A stretch of DNA of 64,000 bases from Domibacillus enclensis (GTDB lineage: Bacteria; Bacillota; Bacilli; Bacillales; Domibacillaceae). Where the stretch lies: positions 186,001 to 250,000 of the forward strand of contig NZ_FTLX01000005.1 in assembly GCF_900156125.1 (NCBI RefSeq), in the 5' to 3' direction. Of the stretch, positions 37,446-45,818 are shown piece after piece. The translations under genes were made by a program, and so were the position numbers. Every line of letters begins with the position of its first letter. The stretch's first letter is position 1. The notes under the pieces were generated by a model. The model did no database searches, had not been told where the DNA came from, and saw nothing but the letters and a program-made list of their open reading frames with translations.

Positions 37446-38939
37446 ATGGAACAAAATCGTCCACAGTGGGGAACGCGTGCCGGCTTTATTATGGCAGCGG
37501 TAGGCTCCGCGATCGGCTTAGGAAACATTTGGCGGTTCCCGGCAGTCGCCTATGAAAACGGAGGAGGGGCATTTTTCCTTCCCTACTTATTCGCGCTTTT
37601 AACAGCAGGGATTCCGCTTCTCATCATGGAATTTACAATGGGGCATAAGTACCGCGGTTCCGCGCCATTAACGATGACACGCATGAACAAAAAAGCGGAA
37701 TGGCTCGGCTGGTGGCAGCTTGCAATCTCGTTCGTCATCGCCACGTATTATTCGGTTATTATCGCATGGGCTACATCGTACTCATTTTTTTCATTCAAGC
37801 TTACGTGGGGAGATGCCCCGCAGGACTTTTTGCTCGGTGACTATTTGCAGGTGGTGGATGCCGGACAATTCGGCGGCTTTGCAGGCGGCGTACTGCTTCC
37901 CCTCGTCATCATCTGGATTGTATCGCTGGGGATCTTAATTTCCGGCGTGAAAAAAGGAATTGAAGCGGCCACAAAGGTTATGCTGCCGGTTCTCGTTGTC
38001 CTATTCCTGATTGTTGTAGTTCGGGCATTAACGCTTCCGGGCGCACTGGAGGGCCTAGATGCATTCTTCCAGCCGGACTGGTCGAAAATTACGGACGGAA
38101 AAGTGTGGGTGGCCGCATACGGACAGATTTTCTTCAGCTTGTCTGTCGGCTTCGCGATCATGATAACGTACTCAAGCTATTTACCGAAAAAAGCGGACAT
38201 TACAAACAATGCATTTATCACAGCGTTTTCGAATTCATCTTTTGAACTGTTAGCCGGTTTTGGCGTATTTGCAGCACTCGGCTTTATGGCTCAGCAGCAA
38301 GGCGTTCCGGTAAATGAAGTCGTATCAAGCGGCGTGATTCTGGCTTTTGCCGTATTCCCGCAAATTATTAATGAATTCCCGGTGGCCAACGGCTTTTTCG
38401 GATTTTTATTCTTTGCTTCCTTAACGCTGGCTGGCTTAACCTCTCTGATCTCGATCGTTGAAACGTTTGTAGCCGGTCTTCAAGAGAAGTTTAACATTTC
38501 ACGGACTGCATCCGTTTTATTCGGCGGCGGCGCTGCAGCCATTATTTCACTTCTATTCGCGACAAAAGGCGGATTGAACTTCCTTGATGTTACAGACTAC
38601 TTTATTAATCAATTTGGTGTTGTATTTGCCGGATTTGTTGAAGTTATTTTAGTGGTTTGGGTGTTCAAGGAGCTTGATTCCCTTAAGCAGCACGCCGATT
38701 CTGTATCGGACATTCACCTTGGTGCATGGTGGAAATTCTGCTTGAAATTCGTAACGCCAATCGTTCTGGCGTACATGATGTTTGACAACATCCGCCAGAA
38801 TATTGCAGCACCATATGGCGACTACCCAACTTCGTTTTTAATCACATATGGCTGGCTTGTCGCAGCCGCTGCTTTAGTAGTTGGTGTGATTCTAATGATC
38901 GTGAAGCCATTTGATCAGCGTAGCAAGGGGGGATTGTAA
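37446..38939 (+). CDS. Sodium-dependent amino-acid transporter (NSS/SNF family)
   Basis: 497 residues, ATG after TTAAGGAGGTCC. LeuT-fold transporter with 12 helices: GTRAGFIMAAVGSAIGLGNIWRFP and YENGGGAFFLPY form the substrate and sodium site of helix 1. Substrate is not directly visible, but the overlapping metS-like gene makes methionine or alanine uptake likely. Stop and next start overlap as TAATG. Confidence 0.92.
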   Translation: MEQNRPQWGTRAGFIMAAVGSAIGLGNIWRFPAVAYENGGGAFFLPYLFALLTAGIPLLIMEFTMGHKYRGSAPLTMTRMNKKAEWLGWWQLAISFVIATYYSVIIAWATSYSFFSFKLTWGDAPQDFLLGDYLQVVDAGQFGGFAGGVLLPLVIIWIVSLGILISGVKKGIEAATKVMLPVLVVLFLIVVVRALTLPGALEGLDAFFQPDWSKITDGKVWVAAYGQIFFSLSVGFAIMITYSSYLPKKADITNNAFITAFSNSSFELLAGFGVFAALGFMAQQQGVPVNEVVSSGVILAFAVFPQIINEFPVANGFFGFLFFASLTLAGLTSLISIVETFVAGLQEKFNISRTASVLFGGGAAAIISLLFATKGGLNFLDVTDYFINQFGVVFAGFVEVILVVWVFKELDSLKQHADSVSDIHLGAWWKFCLKFVTPIVLAYMMFDNIRQNIAAPYGDYPTSFLITYGWLVAAAALVVGVILMIVKPFDQRSKGGL

Positions 38940-39052
38940 TGAGCACAGGTGCAATTGTCATGATGATTACAGGTGTTGTCATCATCTGGGGCGGCCTTGG
39001 CGCAAGCATCGCCCACGCTGTGAAGAAATCAAAAGAAGCGAAACGAGCATAA
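38939..39052 (+). CDS. metS: MetS-like small subunit of NSS importer
   Basis: 37 residues, ATG overlapping the transporter stop by one base, ribosome site AAGGGGGGA inside the previous gene. One membrane helix (GAIVMMITGVVIIWGGLGAS) and a basic tail ending AKRA. This is the size, place and topology of MetS, the small partner of the MetPS methionine/alanine importers. Easy to miss because of its length. Confidence 0.85.
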   Translation: MSTGAIVMMITGVVIIWGGLGASIAHAVKKSKEAKRA

Positions 39053-39058
39053 TGTGTA

Positions 39059-39094
39059 AAACCCGGGCTAGCCAACAGGCAGTCCGGGTTTTTG
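39059..39094 (+). terminator. Terminator of the NSS-metS operon
   Basis: AAACCCGG (39059-39066) pairs with CCGGGTTT (39084-39091), then TT. Loop GCTAGCCAACAGGCAGT can add an inner stem. Confidence 0.88.
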
Positions 39095-39178
39095 TGTGGA
39101 AATGAAAATCTATTTTTGCCGCCACATGATAATTATGATAAAGTAGCGGTATATCGTAAGCTGATTGGAGATGGAAAA

Positions 39179-40093
39179 ATGAGCACGAAAGAAGAATATT
39201 TGCGTAAACCGGAATGGTTGAAAATAAAGCTGAACACGAACGAAAATTACACAGGCTTGAAAAAAATGATGCGTGAAAAGCAGCTTCACACGGTTTGTGA
39301 AGAAGCAAAATGCCCGAACATTCACGAGTGCTGGGCGGTCCGCCGTACAGCAACCTTTATGATTCTCGGGAGCGTCTGCACACGCGCCTGCCGTTTTTGT
39401 GCAGTAAAAACCGGACTTCCGACGGAGCTTGATTTAGAAGAGCCGGAACGCGTAGCGGATTCCGTCGTGCAAATGAATTTAAAGCACGTTGTTGTGACGG
39501 CAGTAGCCCGTGATGACTTAAAAGACGGCGGAGCGTATGTGTTTGCGGAAACCGTGCGGGCGATTCGCCGCAAAAATCCGTTTACTTCTATTGAGGTGCT
39601 TCCATCGGATATGGGCGGCATCGAAGAAAACTTAAAAATGCTCATGGATGCAAAGCCAGACATTCTAAATCATAATATTGAAACGGTCCGCAGCCTGACA
39701 CCACGTGTGCGTGCGCGTGCGAAATACGACCGTTCACTCGAGTTTTTACGTCGTGCAAAAGAAATGCAGCCAACGATTCCGACGAAATCAAGCTTGATGA
39801 TCGGACTTGGGGAAACAAAAGAAGAAATCATTGAAGTAATGGATGACCTGCGGGCGAATAACGTGGATATTATGACGATTGGCCAATATTTACAGCCATC
39901 GAAAAAACATTTGAAGGTACAGAAGTATTACCATCCGGACGAATTCGCGGAGCTTCGTGACATTGCCATGTCAAAAGGGTTCAGCCACTGTGAAGCAGGC
40001 CCGATGGTTCGCTCGTCCTACCATGCGGATGAACAAGTGAATGCGGCAGCGAAAAAGCGGCATGAACAGGGCGAAGTGCAGGCGGCGAAATGA
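39179..40093 (+). CDS. lipA: Lipoyl synthase
   Basis: 304 residues from the ATG at 39179, after TTGGAGATGG; upstream in-frame codons lack a ribosome site. Radical-SAM enzyme with the auxiliary cluster cysteines C40, C45, C51 ([12 protein letters not shown]) and the radical-SAM cysteines C67, C71, C74 (CTRACRFC). It inserts two sulfurs into octanoyl groups on H protein and other lipoyl domains. Needs Fe-S clusters from the suf system. Its stop overlaps yutD by ATGA. Confidence 0.98.
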   Translation: MSTKEEYLRKPEWLKIKLNTNENYTGLKKMMREKQLHTVCEEAKCPNIHECWAVRRTATFMILGSVCTRACRFCAVKTGLPTELDLEEPERVADSVVQMNLKHVVVTAVARDDLKDGGAYVFAETVRAIRRKNPFTSIEVLPSDMGGIEENLKMLMDAKPDILNHNIETVRSLTPRVRARAKYDRSLEFLRRAKEMQPTIPTKSSLMIGLGETKEEIIEVMDDLRANNVDIMTIGQYLQPSKKHLKVQKYYHPDEFAELRDIAMSKGFSHCEAGPMVRSSYHADEQVNAAAKKRHEQGEVQAAK

Positions 40094-40407
40094 TCACGAT
40101 TCAAAATGAATGCTATGAAATAATGGAAGAGCGGATGGACGGCTTTAATGACGAAGTGTTTCGTGCCCGCTACAGCGACATTTTGTCCAAGTACGATTAC
40201 ATTGTCGGTGACTGGGGCTACGGCCAGCTTCGGTTAAAGGGCTTTTTCGAAGATTCAAATAAAAAGTCGTCGTATGACAATAAGTTTTCAACGGTAAGAG
40301 ATTACTTGCTGGAGTACTGCAACTTCGGCTGCGGTTACTTTATTTTAAAAAAGCTTCCCGTTTCCGCCGCCCCCAAAAAGCAGGCAGAAGCGCAAGGAAA
40401 ACAGTAA
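40090..40407 (+). CDS. yutD: YutD family protein (DUF1027)
   Basis: 105 residues, start overlapping lipA by 4 bp. Small soluble protein with [15 protein letters not shown] and [17 protein letters not shown], characteristic of the YutD family. Role unknown; constant neighbour of lipA in Bacillus. Confidence 0.9.
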   Translation: MITIQNECYEIMEERMDGFNDEVFRARYSDILSKYDYIVGDWGYGQLRLKGFFEDSNKKSSYDNKFSTVRDYLLEYCNFGCGYFILKKLPVSAAPKKQAEAQGKQ

Positions 40408-40410
40408 CAA

Positions 40411-40442
40411 AAAGCGCGAACCGATTAGGGTTCGCGCTTTTT
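40411..40442. terminator. Bidirectional terminator between yutD and the DUF3055 gene
   Basis: AAAGCGCGAACC (40411-40422) pairs with GGTTCGCGCTTT (40429-40440), followed by TT. Confidence 0.9.
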
Positions 40443-40448
40443 GGTTCA

Positions 40449-40715
40449 TTAAATGACTTCGTATAAAAAATCCTTCAGCTCGGCGGCTTCCTCTTCGCTA
40501 AGCTTAAAAGCATATTCAATATAGCCGGGTTCATCCAGGTCATCCCGGCCAATAATGGCATATGTATTACCCTGCAAATTTATAACAATCCGCTTTCCAT
40601 AATAACGGTCCGTCTGCATCAGAGCCAGGTCATATCTTGCATGTTCTCCGGCAAAGCTGACAAACCGTGTGGTCGTCGTATCCTTTTCGTCATAAAGAAA
40701 AAAACGTTCACTCAT
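40449..40715 (-). CDS. DUF3055 / SAV0927-family protein
   Basis: 88 residues from the ATG at 40715, after GCGGAGGTT; a further upstream in-frame ATG lacks a site. The sequence RFFLYDEKDTTTTRFVSF and IIGRDDLDEPGYIEYAF is characteristic of this conserved Bacillus/Staphylococcus family of unknown function. Transcribed away from yutE, whose start is 72 bp off. Confidence 0.82.
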   Translation of the reverse strand: MSERFFLYDEKDTTTTRFVSFAGEHARYDLALMQTDRYYGKRIVINLQGNTYAIIGRDDLDEPGYIEYAFKLSEEEAAELKDFLYEVI

Positions 40716-40787
40716 GTAGAACCTCCGCTGTGCATTTTCAATCATTGTACCACATGCTACAATAAGAACGGAAAGGATGGATGGCCT

Positions 40788-41237
40788 GTGTACTTTATCG
40801 ACCGCAAAAAAATGGAAGAAACTCTCCGGTTTATGGAGCAGCAGCTTGCCTTGTTTGAGTCGCAGCCGGTTTTCGGCACCGCAATTGAAAAGCTGGCGCT
40901 TGAACGGATTGCCCAGACGCTTGTCGAATCCGTCATCGATGTCGGCAATGCGATGATTGATGGATTTATTATGCGTGACCCGGGCAGCTATGAAGATATT
41001 ATCGATATTATGGAAGATGAAAACGTTATTTTGCCAGAACAGTCGGCTCCACTAAAAGATGTGATTGGTCTGCGAAAAGGGCTTGTGCGTGAATATGTCA
41101 CCATTTCACATGATGAGCTGGCTGCTGTATTAACCGCAAATAAAAAAGAGCTGGCCGATTTTCCGAAGCGTGTAAGAGCGTATCTGGAAAATGAACTCGG
41201 TCCGGTTTCTGCATTTTTACCAGAAGAAGGAGAATAA
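40788..41237 (+). CDS. yutE: DUF86 (HepT-like) protein YutE
   Basis: 149 residues from a GTG at 40788, after GAAAGGATGG; the start VYFIDRKKMEETL matches the family. DUF86 proteins include HepT toxin RNases with an RX4HXY motif. Here the corresponding segment reads RKGLVREY, so the histidine position carries arginine, and no MNT antitoxin gene is adjacent. This suggests a non-toxic descendant. It precedes yutF by 1 bp, an operon. Confidence 0.86.
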   Translation: MYFIDRKKMEETLRFMEQQLALFESQPVFGTAIEKLALERIAQTLVESVIDVGNAMIDGFIMRDPGSYEDIIDIMEDENVILPEQSAPLKDVIGLRKGLVREYVTISHDELAAVLTANKKELADFPKRVRAYLENELGPVSAFLPEEGE

Positions 41238-41238
41238 C

Positions 41239-42006
41239 ATGACACGATATAAAGGCTATTTAATTGATTTAGACGGCACGATGTATGCCGGAACACAAGT
41301 CATTCCCGGAGCGGCAGAATTTATCGACCGGCTGAATGCAGCGAACGTTCCATATTTGTTTGTGACGAACAACTCATCCCGTACACCGGAGCAGGTAGCA
41401 GATAAGCTTGTGAAAATGGGCATCCGCACGACACCGGAAAATGTCTTCACGACCTCCCGCGCCACGGCTCAATTTATTCATGATGAAAAACCGGGTGCAA
41501 GCATTTACGTCATTGGTGAAGACGGCATTCTTGAAGCGCTGGCTGAGCAGGGGCTTGAAGTCGTTACTCATGAAAATCCAGATTACGTTGTGACAGGCAT
41601 TGACCGCGGCATTACATACGAAAAACTGGCGGGCGCCTGCCTTTCTGTCCGAAATGGCGCCCGGTTTATTTCCACAAACGGTGATATCGCGATTCCGACC
41701 GAGCGCGGCTTTATGCCAGGAAACGGCTCTCTAACGTCCGTTGTAACGGTTTCGACTGAAACACAGCCAATCTTCATCGGAAAGCCGGAGCCGGTCATTA
41801 TGGAGCAGGCAATGGCTGTTCTTGGGACATCCAAGGAAGAAACGATTATGGTCGGCGATTATTACGATACGGACATTCTTGCCGGAATCAATATCGGCAT
41901 TGACACGCTTCTTGTGCACACAGGCGTTACGCAGCGGGAATTCCTGGAGCGTTATGATATTCAGCCGACACATACGCGGAACAATTTGAATGAGTGGGAA
42001 CTGTAA
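41239..42006 (+). CDS. yutF: HAD-superfamily phosphatase YutF (NagD type)
   Basis: 255 residues, ATG after AGAAGGAGAAT. HAD phosphatase motifs: nucleophile DLDGTMYAG, second motif VTNNSS, lysine KPEPVIMEQAM and GDYYDTDILAG, which together define the NagD/4-nitrophenylphosphatase group with a C2 cap. Substrate unknown, probably a sugar or nucleotide phosphate. Confidence 0.92.
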   Translation: MTRYKGYLIDLDGTMYAGTQVIPGAAEFIDRLNAANVPYLFVTNNSSRTPEQVADKLVKMGIRTTPENVFTTSRATAQFIHDEKPGASIYVIGEDGILEALAEQGLEVVTHENPDYVVTGIDRGITYEKLAGACLSVRNGARFISTNGDIAIPTERGFMPGNGSLTSVVTVSTETQPIFIGKPEPVIMEQAMAVLGTSKEETIMVGDYYDTDILAGINIGIDTLLVHTGVTQREFLERYDIQPTHTRNNLNEWEL

Positions 42007-42033
42007 GAAGCAGCCGAGGCTGTTTCTTTTTTT
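42007..42033 (+). terminator. yutF terminator
   Basis: GAAGCAGCC (42007-42015) pairs with GGCTGTTTC (42018-42026), then seven T. Confidence 0.8.
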
Positions 42034-42059
42034 GGCTAAAAATGGACAGGAATGGGTAT
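42034..42059 (+). promoter_or_regulatory. Candidate sigma-B promoter of the Rieske flavoprotein
   Basis: GGCTAA (42034-42039, 4 of 6 to GTTTAA), 14 bp, GGGTAT (42054-42059, perfect), about 33 bp before the start. Confidence 0.5.
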
Positions 42060-42091
42060 ACAAGGAGCATGACGAATTTTAGGAGGAGAAC

Positions 42092-43597
42092 ATGCGCATT
42101 CCGAACCAATCCATGTCCTACTGGAAAGATCACCCTGCACCCCGCACCTTTGCGCCGCTGAATATGAATTTAACGGTAGATGTTGTCGTTGTCGGAGGAG
42201 GGATTACAGGCATTTTGACTGCCTGGCTGTTATCGAAAAAAGGCAAAAAGACGGCTTTGATTGAAGCGAAAAAATTAACAGATGGAACAACGGGCTTTAC
42301 GACAGCGAAAATATCCTCACAGCACGGTCTTATATACGATGAACTGATTCGGACAATGGGAGAAGACAAAGCCAGGCTTTATTATGAAGCAAATGAAGAA
42401 GCCATTGCTTTTTTAAAGAAAACGGTGGAAGACCTGAAGATAGACTGCGATTTCACTGCTCAGGATGCGTATGTATACATCACGACGAATGAAATGCGAA
42501 GCGCGCTTGAAAAAGAGCTGGATGCTTACGAGAAGCTGGGCATTAACGGCGGCATCGCAGGAGCGTCCGCGCAGGAGAAACTGCCATTTGATATAGCGGA
42601 AGCGCTTGTGATGAGAGATCAGGCGCAGTTTCATCCGGTGAAGCTGTTAGAAGCGTTGATTGAGGATATGGCAGACCGCGTCCATATATTCGAAGACACA
42701 CGCGCTGAAGCCATTGATGGACATGCAGTGAAGACAGTGAGCGGACATAAAATTGTTTGTAACGATATTGTGGTCGCCTCTCATTTTCCTTTTAACGATT
42801 TTGATGGCTTGTATTTTGCCAAGCTTCATCCGGAGCGCTCGTATGCGATTGGGGTGAAAGGGGACCGTCAGCTTGAGGACGGCATGTATATCAGCGAAGA
42901 CAAGCCATCCCGTTCGATTCGCCAGGCCACAATGGAAACAGGTGAAAGTCTGATGATTATGGGCGGTGAAAACCATCCGGTCGGCCGCAGCGAGCAGGAA
43001 ACGATGCATCATTATGAGGAATTGGCCGACTTTGCCAAACGCCACTTCGGCGCCAAGGAAGTGCTTTACCGGTGGTCTGCCCAGGATTTAATTACGCTTG
43101 ACCGTGTGCCGTATATTGGCCGGACCCATGAAAACTGCTACGTGGCAACCGGCTATGCAAAATGGGGAATGACTAACGGAACGGTTGCCGCGCATGTGAT
43201 CACTGACCTTATCACAAAGGGGGAAAGCCGGTACGCTGACTTGTATGATCCGAAGCGGATGAAAGCAAAACCCGCGGATGTAAAAACATTTGTTACGGAA
43301 AACGCAAAAGTGGCAAAAGAATTAATCAGTGGGAAATTAAAAAGAACGACCGTCAGCATTGATTCCCTTTTAACCGATGAAGGCGGCGTGGTCATGGTCG
43401 ACGGCAAAAAAACTGGTGCGTATAAGGACGAACACGGACATTGCCACCTGGTGGATATCACGTGCACGCATCTGGGCTGTGAAACGGAATGGAACGATGC
43501 CGAGCGTTCATGGGACTGTCCATGCCATGGCTCGCGGTTTTCATATGACGGGGAAGTACTGGAAGGCCCTGCCATCAAGCCTCTCGATAAACGGTAA
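42092..43597 (+). CDS. FAD oxidoreductase with C-terminal Rieske domain (YhfW-like)
   Basis: 501 residues, ATG after TTAGGAGGAG. N-terminal DAO-type FAD domain with VVVVGGGITGILTAWLLSKKG (from about residue 31) and a C-terminal Rieske [2Fe-2S] domain with ligands C458 and H460 (CTH) and C476 and H479 (CPCH). Such fusions resemble B. subtilis YhfW. The electron donor and substrate are unknown. Possible sigma-B promoter upstream. Confidence 0.9.
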   Translation: MRIPNQSMSYWKDHPAPRTFAPLNMNLTVDVVVVGGGITGILTAWLLSKKGKKTALIEAKKLTDGTTGFTTAKISSQHGLIYDELIRTMGEDKARLYYEANEEAIAFLKKTVEDLKIDCDFTAQDAYVYITTNEMRSALEKELDAYEKLGINGGIAGASAQEKLPFDIAEALVMRDQAQFHPVKLLEALIEDMADRVHIFEDTRAEAIDGHAVKTVSGHKIVCNDIVVASHFPFNDFDGLYFAKLHPERSYAIGVKGDRQLEDGMYISEDKPSRSIRQATMETGESLMIMGGENHPVGRSEQETMHHYEELADFAKRHFGAKEVLYRWSAQDLITLDRVPYIGRTHENCYVATGYAKWGMTNGTVAAHVITDLITKGESRYADLYDPKRMKAKPADVKTFVTENAKVAKELISGKLKRTTVSIDSLLTDEGGVVMVDGKKTGAYKDEHGHCHLVDITCTHLGCETEWNDAERSWDCPCHGSRFSYDGEVLEGPAIKPLDKR

Positions 43598-43658
43598 GAG
43601 ATCATGAGTTGACTAGTCAATATCCCGGCTATCAAAACATTTCTTTTTGATAAAAGAG

Positions 43659-43701
43659 AAAAGCTGGGCGATTGCGATGTTCGCAAAACCGTCCAGCTTT
43701 T
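43659..43701. terminator. Bidirectional terminator between the Rieske gene and yutG
   Basis: AAAAGCTGG (43659-43667) pairs with CCAGCTTTT (43693-43701), with inner stem TTGCGA/TCGCAA. Confidence 0.88.
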
Positions 43702-43716
43702 ATCAAAATACATTTC

Positions 43717-44223
43717 TTATTCTGTATGAGCTGCTCTATGGGCAAGGCGGCTCGCTGCTGCTGCTGCGATGGCACCGACGATGTCATCTAAAAACGTATG
43801 CACCTGGCCTGTTGATTTATCATTTAAAAACTGAAGGATGCCCGGCTTTTGCTTGTCGATATACCCGTAGCTCGTTAAGCCGATCGTTCCATATACGTTA
43901 ATGATCGCCGTCGCAATCGTTTCATCAAGGCCGTACAGTCCTTCATCTGTTTCAATAATCGATTGAAGCGGGTCATCCAGCTGCTTTTTCTCTGCCAGCA
44001 TATCGAGCTGAATTCCTGTTAACACCGCGTTTTGTACTTCACGCTTGCGCAGCACAGCTTCCACATGCTCCATTGCTTCTTCAAGCTTTAAGTCTGGGTG
44101 ATAAGGCTTTTGCAGGTACACAACCAGCTCGGCGATATCTTCCATCTTGACACCTCGCTCACCAATCCAGCGGCGGGCTGTTTTTTCAGACATACTCATT
44201 ACGCGCTTTTCTTCAATTGTCAT
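43717..44223 (-). CDS. yutG: Phosphatidylglycerophosphatase A-like protein YutG
   Basis: 168 residues from the ATG at 44223, preceded by AAAAGGTG; a GTG three codons upstream is possible. PgpA-family helical protein, with DETIATAIINVYGTIGLTSYGYIDKQKPGI and FLDDIVGAIAAA as its conserved parts. Membership suggests a phosphatase, but this soluble Bacillus branch has no settled substrate. Confidence 0.85.
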   Translation of the reverse strand: MTIEEKRVMSMSEKTARRWIGERGVKMEDIAELVVYLQKPYHPDLKLEEAMEHVEAVLRKREVQNAVLTGIQLDMLAEKKQLDDPLQSIIETDEGLYGLDETIATAIINVYGTIGLTSYGYIDKQKPGILQFLNDKSTGQVHTFLDDIVGAIAAAAASRLAHRAAHTE

Positions 44224-44348
44224 CTTCAACACACCTTTTTACTCAATATAATATGCCATTCTTTTACTCCTATACCCGTTTTCATTGTGACATACTCAAG
44301 TGGAAAATGATACAATAAGACGGAATAATCTGAAATGGGGTGCGCCTG

Positions 44349-45329
44349 GTGAAGCCTTTTGTCTATGTAACACGAAAAGTGCCTGAAGAGATTGTCACAA
44401 GACTGTCTGCATCCTACGAGGTTGAGACGTGGTGTGAAGAGGATAAAGCGGTTCCAAGAAACATACTTATTGAAAAAGCATCGACGGCCGATGCGCTGCT
44501 GACCGTTATATCGGATGGGGTGGACGAGGAGCTGTTTTCTCATGCTCCGCAATTAAAGGTAGTGGCTAATATGGCGGTCGGCTTTGATAATATTGACCTC
44601 GAAGCCGCCAGCCGCCATGGTGTAGCAATCTGCAATACACCGGACGTGCTGACCGATACAACAGCGGATTTAACGTTTGCACTGCTTTTAGCAACAGCCC
44701 GTCGCATGACAGAAGCATCCGAGTTTGTGAAAGAAGGAAGATGGACAAGCTGGGCGCCGATGATGCTGGTTGGGACGGATGTTCATCATAAAAAAATTGG
44801 GATTGTCGGTATGGGAAAAATCGGGACAGCTGTGGCAAAACGGGCAGCCGGCTTTGATATGGAAATTCTTTATCATAACCGCCGCCGCCATGAAGTGGCT
44901 GAAGAAATGCTGGGTGCGCAATACAGAAGCTTTGACGAGCTGCTGGAGGAAGCAGATTTTGTCGTCTGTCTGGCGCCATTAAATGAGGATACACGGGGAT
45001 TGTTTCAGCGTGAACACTTTCAGAAAATGAAACAGGACGCCATGTTTATTAATGCAAGCCGGGGCCCTATTATTAACGAGAAGGCGCTGATCGATGCGCT
45101 AAAAGCAGGAGACATTGCCGCTGCTGGTCTCGACGTATTTGACAAAGAGCCGATCTCGGCCGATCACCCATTTTTATCAATGAAAAATGTCGTGGCGCTT
45201 CCGCACATCGGCAGCGCTTCAAGAGAAACGCGGATTGCGATGATGATGACCTGCTGTGACAACATTGAAGCGGTATTCGATGAACGGCCGCCTAAAACGC
45301 TCGTGAATAAAGATGTGCTTCAGTTTTAA
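44349..45329 (+). CDS. D-isomer 2-hydroxyacid dehydrogenase (glyoxylate/hydroxypyruvate reductase type)
   Basis: 326 residues from the GTG at 44349; AATGGGG is 8 bp upstream, whereas the in-frame GTG at 44340 overlaps that site. NAD-binding motif GIVGMGKIGTAVAKRAAGF, the catalytic arginine in NASRGPIINEKAL, the glutamate in DKEPISADHP and the histidine in PHIGSAS are visible. It likely reduces glyoxylate, hydroxypyruvate or 2-ketogluconate with NAD(P)H. Confidence 0.92.
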   Translation: MKPFVYVTRKVPEEIVTRLSASYEVETWCEEDKAVPRNILIEKASTADALLTVISDGVDEELFSHAPQLKVVANMAVGFDNIDLEAASRHGVAICNTPDVLTDTTADLTFALLLATARRMTEASEFVKEGRWTSWAPMMLVGTDVHHKKIGIVGMGKIGTAVAKRAAGFDMEILYHNRRRHEVAEEMLGAQYRSFDELLEEADFVVCLAPLNEDTRGLFQREHFQKMKQDAMFINASRGPIINEKALIDALKAGDIAAAGLDVFDKEPISADHPFLSMKNVVALPHIGSASRETRIAMMMTCCDNIEAVFDERPPKTLVNKDVLQF

Positions 45330-45342
45330 TAAAGACGGTCAT

Positions 45343-45378
45343 GAAAAAAAGAGCTGATCCCGTCAAGGATCAGCTCTT
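45343..45378. terminator. Terminator between the dehydrogenase gene and yutI
   Basis: AAGAGCTGATCC (45349-45360) pairs with GGATCAGCTCTT (45367-45378). The T-run is on the minus strand (A7 at 45344-45350), so it serves yutI best. Confidence 0.88.
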
Positions 45379-45382
45379 GTCA

Positions 45383-45625
45383 TTAAAAGACTTGTTCAAC
45401 TTCAACAATTCCAGGAACTTCTTCAAGCAATGCGCGCTCAATCCCGGCTTTTAATGTGATGGTTGAGCTAGGGCAGCTGCCGCATGCGCCGAGCAGACGA
45501 AGCTTCACGATCCCGTCTTCAATATCAACGAGTTCACAGTCGCCGCCGTCGCGAAGTAGGAATGGACGTAATTTATCTAGTACTTCCTGAACTTCACCGT
45601 AAATTTCTTGTTCTTGTGTTTGCAT
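45383..45625 (-). CDS. yutI: NifU-like Fe-S carrier YutI
   Basis: 80 residues, ATG with AAAGGAGCC upstream at a slightly long distance. NifU C-terminal domain: [20 protein letters not shown] and the cluster ligands [11 protein letters not shown] (CxxC). It carries Fe-S clusters to target proteins and complements SufBCD and YutM. Confidence 0.95.
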   Translation of the reverse strand: MQTQEQEIYGEVQEVLDKLRPFLLRDGGDCELVDIEDGIVKLRLLGACGSCPSSTITLKAGIERALLEEVPGIVEVEQVF

Positions 45626-45818
45626 GAATCATCGGCTCCTTTCGATTCGATACATATATTATAATGATTTTAAATTGAAAATGCAATTTCTCCTGCCGAG
45701 AAAGGGAAAAACCGCTGCTTTATTCTCATCCGTTATTTAGGAACTGAAAATAAGGCGTTTAAACTCGTGCAGTGGGGCAATAGTACAGTACAAACAGGAA
45801 AAAAGGGAGAGGATTTTT

